Below are positions 7,451 to 12,134 of a stretch of 12,134 nucleotides of DNA, in pieces. The notes under the pieces are model-generated. The model ran no database searches. It was given only the letters and a program-made list of their open reading frames with translations, and was not told the DNA's origin. Location: NCBI GenBank assembly GCA_026986885.1, contig JALSNT010000264.1, positions 1 to 12,134 on the forward strand, in the 5' to 3' direction. Every line of letters starts with the position of its first letter. Position 1 is the first letter of the stretch. The DNA is from Desulfobulbaceae bacterium. GTDB taxonomy: Bacteria; Desulfobacterota; Desulfobulbia; Desulfobulbales; Desulfobulbaceae. The translations under genes and the position numbers were made by a program.

Positions 7451-9045
7451 CGGGATTACCTCTGCTGCCCAGCATACTCGTCGATATGTTGGGTTCGATA
7501 GCGGACTTGTTCTTTGCTTTTCTGGCAATGCGTTATGCTTATCTGCTCACCAGAAAACAACAGGAAAATTTCCTGTGGGGATATCTCTTTTATATCTGTA
7601 TTGCCATTTCCGCCTTTTCTATCTCCCGGGCCGCTGGGCATCTGGTTAAGCAGTTCCTCTTTATCAGTGGTAATAATGATATCTGGCATGTCATTTCACC
7701 ATATTCCGGTGGTGTCAACACCCTGATGCTGATTTCCGTTTCAGCAGTTACCCTGTTTTATCATAAAGGCGTTCAGTCCCATCAGGTTATTGCAAAAAAA
7801 GCGGCCAAGCTCAAACAGGCCAATTTCCTGTTGGAAGAAGCGGCTGAAAAAATGAGGGCATTAAATCAGAACCTTGAAGAGATAAATACCCATTTGGAAG
7901 AAAAGGTTAAAGAGCGCACGGCGGAACTCTCTCGTTCCGAGGAGAAATTTCGGCACCTTTTTTCCGCTTCCAAGGACATGGTTTATTTCTGCAATACCAA
8001 TCAGGAAATTACCGATATAAATGAATCGGGATTGGAAATGCTTGGCTATGGGCCCAATGATCACCCCGGTTTGCGCCTGCAGGATATTTTTGCAAATGAT
8101 GGTGCATTAGCCACATTTTTCAACTTTATGCAGCGTGATGGGTACATAAAGGACTTTGAAGCGGAATTTAAAAGAAAAGACGACTCGATTATTATCGTAC
8201 TGTTGTCGGCCACGGCTATCAAAGATGAGAAGGGAAATATTGTCAGTTGCGAGGGAATTGCTAAGGATTTAACCAAGGTTAAAACCATGATGGAACAACT
8301 TGCTGCCAGTGAAAAGATGGCATCGGTTGGCCAGATGGCAGCCGGTGTAGCCCACGAAATCAACACGCCATTGGGTATAATACTGGGTTATGCCCAGTTA
8401 ATGATGGATGATTTTGACAAAGATTCCGAACCATATCAGAATCTCCTGGTCATTGAGCGCCAGACAAAGGCGAGCAGAAAAATTGTTGCAGATCTCCTCA
8501 AATTTTCCAGGCAGACCGGCAGCGCCAGGGAAAATTTAGACCTTAATGAAATTCTTACCGATGTTGTTGCCGTTACCGAACACAATCTTCATCTTGATCA
8601 TATTCAGGTCCATCTTGATTTGGCGGAGAATTTGCCGCCTGTTGTCGGTGATGCCGAAAAACTGCGTCAGGTCTTTGTTAATCTGATCAATAATGCACAT
8701 CATGCCATGGAAGAACAGGGCCGTGGTGATATTTATATTTCTTCATGGTTTGACCCTGATAAAAAACAGGTGATTGCCCGGGTACGGGATACCGGCCATG
8801 GTATTCCCGATGATGTTCAGGCCCGCATATTTGATCCGTTTTTTACCACCAAACCGGTGGGCAAAGGCACGGGCCTCGGACTGTCCGTCTCCTACGGGAT
8901 TGTTCAGGATCATGGTGGTATTATCGAGGTTGAAAGTCCTGTCCAGGACAAAAAGACGGAAAAAACATTTCCGGGAACGGCGTTTACAATCCGACTTCCT
9001 GAAGCTACTGATACGGAGGCGGTACACCTGGAAAAAGATAACTGA
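7447..9045 (+). CDS. Membrane PAS sensor histidine kinase
   Basis: This 532-aa kinase has three N-terminal membrane segments (about 12-33, 42-62, 88-106) and a coiled coil (about 115-163). A PAS domain follows (about 165-280). The HisKA helix has phosphoacceptor His303 in AAGVAHEINTPLG, and the ATPase domain has an N box at VNLINNAHHAM (411-421), DTGHGI (448-453) and GKGTGLGLS (472-480). It should autophosphorylate and pass phosphate to a receiver Asp. The membrane part contains His65 (in AAGHLV) and His81 (in DIWHVISPYSGG), which could hold a cofactor. GTG 7447 is the best start: it overlaps the previous stop and follows the strong purine run AAGGGGGG (7434-7441). The stand-alone receiver 37 bp downstream is the obvious partner, and the NtrC-class regulator upstream is another candidate. 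The ligand is unknown. Confidence 0.94.
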   Translation: MTGLPLLPSILVDMLGSIADLFFAFLAMRYAYLLTRKQQENFLWGYLFYICIAISAFSISRAAGHLVKQFLFISGNNDIWHVISPYSGGVNTLMLISVSAVTLFYHKGVQSHQVIAKKAAKLKQANFLLEEAAEKMRALNQNLEEINTHLEEKVKERTAELSRSEEKFRHLFSASKDMVYFCNTNQEITDINESGLEMLGYGPNDHPGLRLQDIFANDGALATFFNFMQRDGYIKDFEAEFKRKDDSIIIVLLSATAIKDEKGNIVSCEGIAKDLTKVKTMMEQLAASEKMASVGQMAAGVAHEINTPLGIILGYAQLMMDDFDKDSEPYQNLLVIERQTKASRKIVADLLKFSRQTGSARENLDLNEILTDVVAVTEHNLHLDHIQVHLDLAENLPPVVGDAEKLRQVFVNLINNAHHAMEEQGRGDIYISSWFDPDKKQVIARVRDTGHGIPDDVQARIFDPFFTTKPVGKGTGLGLSVSYGIVQDHGGIIEVESPVQDKKTEKTFPGTAFTIRLPEATDTEAVHLEKDN

Positions 9046-9082
9046 GAAGCTATTTTGCACACCAAAAAAAAGGAGAAAAAAC

Positions 9083-9442
9083 ATGGCTGAAATATTGGCA
9101 CTGGATGATGTGCAGGACGCGACCGTACTTATCGGCAAAATTCTTGCCAAGAAAGGGCATAATGTCCATACCTTTACCGATGAGGATGAAGCAATCGATT
9201 TTGTCAGGAAAAATAAAGTAGATCTGGCTATTTTGGATATTAAACTTAAACGAATGAGCGGAGTCGAGGTGCTGGCCGAACTTAAGAAATTATCACCCGA
9301 TCTGCATGCTATCATGCTGACAGGTTATCCGACTGTGGAAACCGCTCGAGAGGCAATCAGTCTCGGGGCCGATGAGTATTGCGTAAAACCAATTGATCGT
9401 GATGAACTTGAAGAAAAGGTTGAAAAGGTACTGGAATCATAA
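9083..9442 (+). CDS. Single-domain response regulator (receiver only)
   Basis: This is a 119-aa stand-alone receiver. Asp8/Asp9 bind Mg, Asp52 is the phosphoacceptor (LDIKLKRMSG), and Thr80 (MLTGYP) and Lys102 (CVKPID) complete the active site. There is no output domain, so it probably acts by protein contact, as a phosphate relay or sink, or in a CheY-like way. ATG 9083 is well supported by AAGGAG at 9070-9075, 7 bases upstream. The frame stays open far upstream, but those codons overlap the kinase gene in another frame and do not extend the fold. It is co-transcribed with the membrane kinase and followed at once by a terminator, so the sensor operon appears to be three genes. Confidence 0.95.
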   Translation: MAEILALDDVQDATVLIGKILAKKGHNVHTFTDEDEAIDFVRKNKVDLAILDIKLKRMSGVEVLAELKKLSPDLHAIMLTGYPTVETAREAISLGADEYCVKPIDRDELEEKVEKVLES

Positions 9443-9446
9443 AGCG

Positions 9447-9484
9447 ATTTGGCAGTATTGTACTGTGGGCCAAATATTGTTTTT
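9447..9484 (+). terminator. Rho-independent terminator after the receiver gene
   Basis: ATTTGG (9447-9452) pairs with CCAAAT (9470-9475), and inside it CAGTA (9453-9457) pairs with TACTG (9461-9465), leaving TGGG as a 3' bulge. The T-rich tail ATTGTTTTT follows at 9476-9484. It starts 4 bp after the stop codon and separates the sensor operon from what follows. Confidence 0.7.
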
Positions 9485-9512
9485 GTCCTGCAAACAACAG
9501 GTTGAATTTTAA

Positions 9513-9517
9513 TGGTA
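9513..9517. repeat. Left target-site duplication TGGTA
   Basis: This is an identical copy of the TGGTA at 9663-9667, directly abutting the left inverted repeat of the MITE. It marks the insertion point. Confidence 0.75.
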
Positions 9518-9662
9518 CCTGAATTGAGCGTTTCACCCCGGTCTGCAGGACTTGGAGTCTCGTTGCTCGCTTACCTGTGCTGTCCCATGTAGGCTATAAA
9601 ACTACAATCAAACAGCACAAAACCTGCAACCCCAGGGCGAAATTAAAATCGCTCAATTCAGG
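9518..9662. mobile_element. 145-bp MITE with 13-bp terminal inverted repeats and 5-bp target duplication
   Basis: The ends are CCTGAATTGAGCG (9518-9530) and CGCTCAATTCAGG (9650-9662), a perfect 13-bp inverted repeat. The element is flanked on both sides by TGGTA (9513-9517 and 9663-9667), as expected for a 5-bp target-site duplication. Internal sequence also pairs: TTTCACCCCGG with CCAGGGCGAAA (9 of 11), TGCAGG with CCTGCA, TGTGCTGT (9576-9583) with ACAGCACA (9612-9619), and TGTAG with CTACA at the tip. It holds no reading frame, so a transposase elsewhere must have moved it. CC-type ends plus a 5-bp duplication resemble the IS1380 family (as in ISEcp1). That assignment is inference. Confidence 0.85.
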
Positions 9663-9667
9663 TGGTA
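9663..9667. repeat. Right target-site duplication TGGTA
   Basis: This is an identical copy of the TGGTA at 9513-9517, directly abutting the right inverted repeat of the MITE. Removing the element and one copy would restore AATGGTAATTAG as the original sequence. Confidence 0.75.
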
Positions 9668-9746
9668 ATTAGAAAAAAGTATTGATCGGCGGCAAACAGG
9701 AGCCGGCACCTTCGGCGGTGGTCGACGGTATTATTGGATTACAGGC

Positions 9747-11429
9747 ATGGTAAATACACCGACACAAACTATTTCCCCTCAGGCTAAGGAGCAGGGATTT
9801 CTCAAGGTATTTAAAAAAGTCACCCGGCTGATTTCCATGGTATTGGATCATCAACAGGTGATGGATACCATTGTTTCAAGTCTTCCTGAGCTTCTTGATA
9901 TTGATGCCTGCACGATCAGGCTGCTGGATATGGGTACCAATTCCTTTGTCCTTGGCGCCGCCCACGGTCTTTCGCTGGAATACCTTTCCCGGCAATCCAT
10001 AGATACCGAGGAGACCATGGAGATGATCAAATCGGGCTATCCCGTCGCAAAGGTCGATCTGGACGAAGATCCCACCTATCGCGATCGGGATGCGGCGGCA
10101 AAGGAAGGTATTAAATCCGTTTTGACCCTGCCTATTTTATTTCAGGATTCAATAATCGGTATTATGCGCCTGTTGACTAAAAAACAGAGGTTGTTTACGG
10201 CCGAGGAAATTTCTTTTTCCATGGCCCTTGCCGAGCAGGTCGGTGTTGCTATTTCCAATGGACGAATGTTTAAGGAGATGGCAAATCAGGTTGATTTCAT
10301 GAACGAGGTTCAGAAGATATCAAGCATGGTTAACTCGACCCTTGATATGGATTCAGTCCTGAATACCATTGTTCAGAGAGTACCTCTCAGTATGCAGGCC
10401 AAGGGATGTACTTTGCGCCTGCTCAATCCCCTGACCAATCAATTGGAACTCGTCGCCTCGTATGGAATATCCGAGACCTATCTTGATTCGTCTAATATAG
10501 AAAATGAGAAAAACGTCACCATGGTGCTTTCCGGTGAACCAGTTGCTATTTATGATATATCTACCGATGACAGGGTTCTTAATAAAAAGAACATGATGAA
10601 GGAGGGGATTAATTCCCTGCTTGCCGTGCCGATTAAGGTTGGTAATGAAATTATCGGAGTTCTGCGTATATTTTCCGATAAACACCGTAGCTTTTCCGAC
10701 CTGGAAGTAAACTTTGCCGTCACCGTTGCCGAGGCGGGTGGAACCGCTATTCAAAATGCCAGGGTATACCAGAAGATCAATCTCCTTTTTAACCAGATAG
10801 AAGAAAACGAACGTTTTCTCAGTGATATCCTTGATTGTATCCGACCGGAATTATTGGTAGTAGACAATAAAAAACATATTGTTCTTGCCAATAAGGTTTG
10901 TCTGCAGCGCCTTGGCATCGATGAGGCGGAAATCCTCGGCATGGAGTACCACGAGCTCTGTTCAGCCGATGAAGATGGAGGGGCCTGTCCGGTGGAAGAT
11001 GTTTTTCGTGACGGCAAACCGGCAACCTATGAGCATAAGGTAGAGCTGGACGATGGAGAACACTGGTTTGAACGAACCGCATCTCCGATGTTTGATGAAC
11101 ACGGCAATGTCGAATTTGTCATTGAGATTGTCCGTGATATTACCACCAAGCGTAAACTGGAGAAGGAGCAGATAGAACGCGTCGAATTACAGGGGGTAGT
11201 GGAGCTTGCCGGCACGGTTGCCCATGAGATCAACACCCCGCTTTTTGCAGCTCTGGGCACGGCCCAGATCCTTGAAGAAGATATTGAAAAACAGGAACTG
11301 ATTGCCGATGTGCAGACTATTATTCGTAATCTGAAAAAAATAAGTGAATTGACCGGAAAAATGACCGAAATGACCGGCTTTGAGCGTAAGGACTATGTAG
11401 GTGAAGCAAATATTGTTGAGTTTAAATAA
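9747..11429 (+). CDS. GAF-GAF-PAS protein with kinase dimerisation/phosphoacceptor domain but no ATPase domain
   Basis: This 560-aa cytosolic signalling protein has no membrane segment. GAF 1 spans about 30-175 and GAF 2 about 195-340. A PAS domain (about 352-470) carries cysteines 363, 385, 405 and 414, the last two in HELCSADEDGGACP. A HisKA-like helical hairpin follows (about 478-545), with the H box GTVAHEINTPLF and phosphoacceptor-type His493. The protein then ends at residue 560 with no N, G1 or G2 box. The stop is clean, and the next gene begins 17 bp later, so this is not an obvious recent truncation. It cannot autophosphorylate by the normal route. It may dimerise with another kinase, serve as a phosphotransfer module, or be phosphorylated in trans. 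ATG 9747 is the only usual start in the open frame (stop TAA at 9666-9668), but its ribosome-binding site is weak. Its native promoter region carries the MITE. Confidence 0.9.
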   Translation: MVNTPTQTISPQAKEQGFLKVFKKVTRLISMVLDHQQVMDTIVSSLPELLDIDACTIRLLDMGTNSFVLGAAHGLSLEYLSRQSIDTEETMEMIKSGYPVAKVDLDEDPTYRDRDAAAKEGIKSVLTLPILFQDSIIGIMRLLTKKQRLFTAEEISFSMALAEQVGVAISNGRMFKEMANQVDFMNEVQKISSMVNSTLDMDSVLNTIVQRVPLSMQAKGCTLRLLNPLTNQLELVASYGISETYLDSSNIENEKNVTMVLSGEPVAIYDISTDDRVLNKKNMMKEGINSLLAVPIKVGNEIIGVLRIFSDKHRSFSDLEVNFAVTVAEAGGTAIQNARVYQKINLLFNQIEENERFLSDILDCIRPELLVVDNKKHIVLANKVCLQRLGIDEAEILGMEYHELCSADEDGGACPVEDVFRDGKPATYEHKVELDDGEHWFERTASPMFDEHGNVEFVIEIVRDITTKRKLEKEQIERVELQGVVELAGTVAHEINTPLFAALGTAQILEEDIEKQELIADVQTIIRNLKKISELTGKMTEMTGFERKDYVGEANIVEFK

Positions 11430-11446
11430 ATTAAGCAGTAAAGAAA

Positions 11447-11902
11447 ATGACGGGGGCATTAATGCTGGATTTTTATGTTGATAACGCCCGGGTCGCTATT
11501 GAAAACGTCAAACGGATATTCAGTACTCCTTTTGGCATTTTTATCCATGCTGCGATAACCGGTATGATCGGGGTAGTTATCCTTATGTTCTTTTTTTCCA
11601 TGCTGTTATCAGGAAGTAGCCTGGCGATGGCCCTGCCTGTTATTCTTGCATTTAATGCCGCATCCTGTGGTTACGGCATTGTGGATAAGGGAGGGTTGAA
11701 CTATCCCCGATTACCTCTTGCCGGCAGTGTAATCAGCCTGCTCCTGCTGCTAACCGGTTATGTCGCTCTCATGCTGCTGGTGCCGTGGGAGTCATTTACC
11801 GGTGGTTTGCGATGGCTGATTGCCGGTGTTATTGTTGTTGTTTTTTTCTCTATGGGAACCTGGATTGCCCGCATGAACAACAAGCAAAAGGGCACAATCT
11901 GA
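11447..11902 (+). CDS. Small four-segment membrane protein of unknown function
   Basis: This 151-aa protein is mostly hydrophobic. Likely membrane helices lie at about 30-55, 58-75, 88-112 and 120-141, with a soluble start (DNARVAIENVKRIF) and a basic tail (ARMNNKQKG). I recognise no motif or family. ATG 11447 is given. ATG 11462, in frame and preceded by GGGGG at 11452-11456, would remove five residues and is an equally good start. It lies 17 bp after the GAF/PAS protein and is probably in its operon, so it could be a membrane partner for that soluble protein. That link rests on position alone. Confidence 0.75.
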   Translation: MTGALMLDFYVDNARVAIENVKRIFSTPFGIFIHAAITGMIGVVILMFFFSMLLSGSSLAMALPVILAFNAASCGYGIVDKGGLNYPRLPLAGSVISLLLLLTGYVALMLLVPWESFTGGLRWLIAGVIVVVFFSMGTWIARMNNKQKGTI

Positions 11903-12036
11903 TTATTCATCGTGCTTGCTGCAAAAAAGGCATGGTGCCTGCTTTACCGCAAACACAAAATCATTAAAGAGGAGGGATGCAAGAATACAAGAACAGATCT
12001 ATTATCCACTATGCAACAATAATGTTATATTAATTT

Positions 12037-12043
12037 AAGGAGG
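12037..12043 (+). promoter_or_regulatory. Strong ribosome-binding site of the last gene
   Basis: AAGGAGG lies 7 bases before ATG 12051 and fixes that start. It is the best Shine-Dalgarno match in the window, suggesting high translation of the downstream gene. Confidence 0.8.
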
Positions 12044-12050
12044 ATACAGC

Positions 12051-12134
12051 ATGAAGCGAATGCGCGTTTCAGTAGTAACATTACTCACAATTGCCGGATT
12101 TGTCCTGGCAGGTTATGGCCTGTGTTTTGGTGAG
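12051..12134 (+). CDS. Exported protein, N-terminal fragment (runs off the window)
   Basis: Only the first 28 codons are present. They encode a basic start (MKRMR) and a hydrophobic core (VSVVTLLTIAGFVLAG) ending in YGLCFGE, typical of a Sec signal peptide. The single Cys could suggest a lipoprotein, but LAGYGLC is a poor lipobox. Function cannot be judged. It is preceded by a strong ribosome-binding site and a 148-bp gap after the membrane protein. That gap holds a small hairpin AGGCA-TGG-TGCCT (11928-11940) without a T-run, so it may or may not belong to the same operon. Confidence 0.7.
   Translation, partial: MKRMRVSVVTLLTIAGFVLAGYGLCFGE

Noticed and set aside
8774..9082. A 103-codon upstream extension of the stand-alone receiver, starting at 8774
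   Set aside because: It overlaps the kinase ATPase domain in another frame, adds basic low-complexity sequence unlike any domain, and ATG 9083 has an excellent ribosome-binding site and gives a normal receiver length.
8743..9315. A 190-codon open frame on the minus strand
   Set aside because: It lies opposite the kinase and receiver genes, shows no recognisable motif, and has the serine/phenylalanine-rich look of an antisense shadow.
11452..11465. A GG-N10-GC match suggesting a sigma-54 promoter
   Set aside because: Apart from the two dinucleotides it departs from the -24 and -12 consensus, and it overlaps the start of the membrane-protein gene.
1..12134. CRISPR arrays, tRNA or rRNA genes, or a transposase gene
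   Set aside because: I saw no regularly spaced repeats, no tRNA-like cloverleaf or rRNA sequence, and no transposase-like reading frame. The only mobile trace is the non-coding MITE.

Overview
The window is about 12 kb of bacterial chromosome of roughly balanced base composition. It suggests an anaerobic member of the Desulfobacterota (the former Deltaproteobacteria, Desulfobulbales- or Desulfuromonadales-like). The reasons are the density of two-component genes, the HEINTPL-type kinase boxes, the single-domain response regulator, a PEP-synthase-like phosphotransferase without its C-terminal barrel, and a textbook FNR-type box. This taxonomic placement is inference from gene style, not from a marker gene. 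All recognised genes lie on the + strand.

Left part (1-6319): thiL (thiamine-monophosphate kinase) is followed by a large PEP-synthase/PPDK-like protein, which has the ATP-grasp and swivelling phosphohistidine domains and then a C-terminal domain I cannot name. Next is a fusion of a dual-specificity-type phosphatase with a CxxxxxxCC / CPLL...RPxxCR (YkgJ-like) metal-binding domain. A full-length NtrC-class sigma-54 response regulator follows 33 bp downstream and ends at a Rho-independent terminator.

Middle (6320-9485): a gene-free stretch of about 627 bp carries a perfect FNR consensus (TTGAT-N4-ATCAA) and several palindromes. It precedes a compact sensory operon. The first gene encodes a small exported or membrane protein with histidines in or near its membrane segments. 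A membrane PAS histidine kinase overlaps it by 4 bp (GTG/TGA), and a stand-alone receiver follows. The operon ends in a second hairpin terminator.

Right part (9486-12134): a 145-bp non-coding element with perfect 13-bp terminal inverted repeats, flanked by a 5-bp direct repeat (TGGTA), is inserted just after that terminator. This is a MITE, possibly IS1380-derived. Then come a GAF-GAF-PAS protein that keeps the histidine-kinase dimerisation/phosphoacceptor helix but has no ATPase domain, a small multi-pass membrane protein, and the first 28 codons of an exported protein behind a strong ribosome-binding site.

Taken together, the region looks like a signalling neighbourhood. The best-supported unit is the FNR-boxed sensor-kinase-receiver operon. 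The NtrC regulator (with a linked protein phosphatase) and the ATPase-less GAF/PAS/DHp protein could be partners or cross-talking components, but the sequence does not prove any wiring between them.
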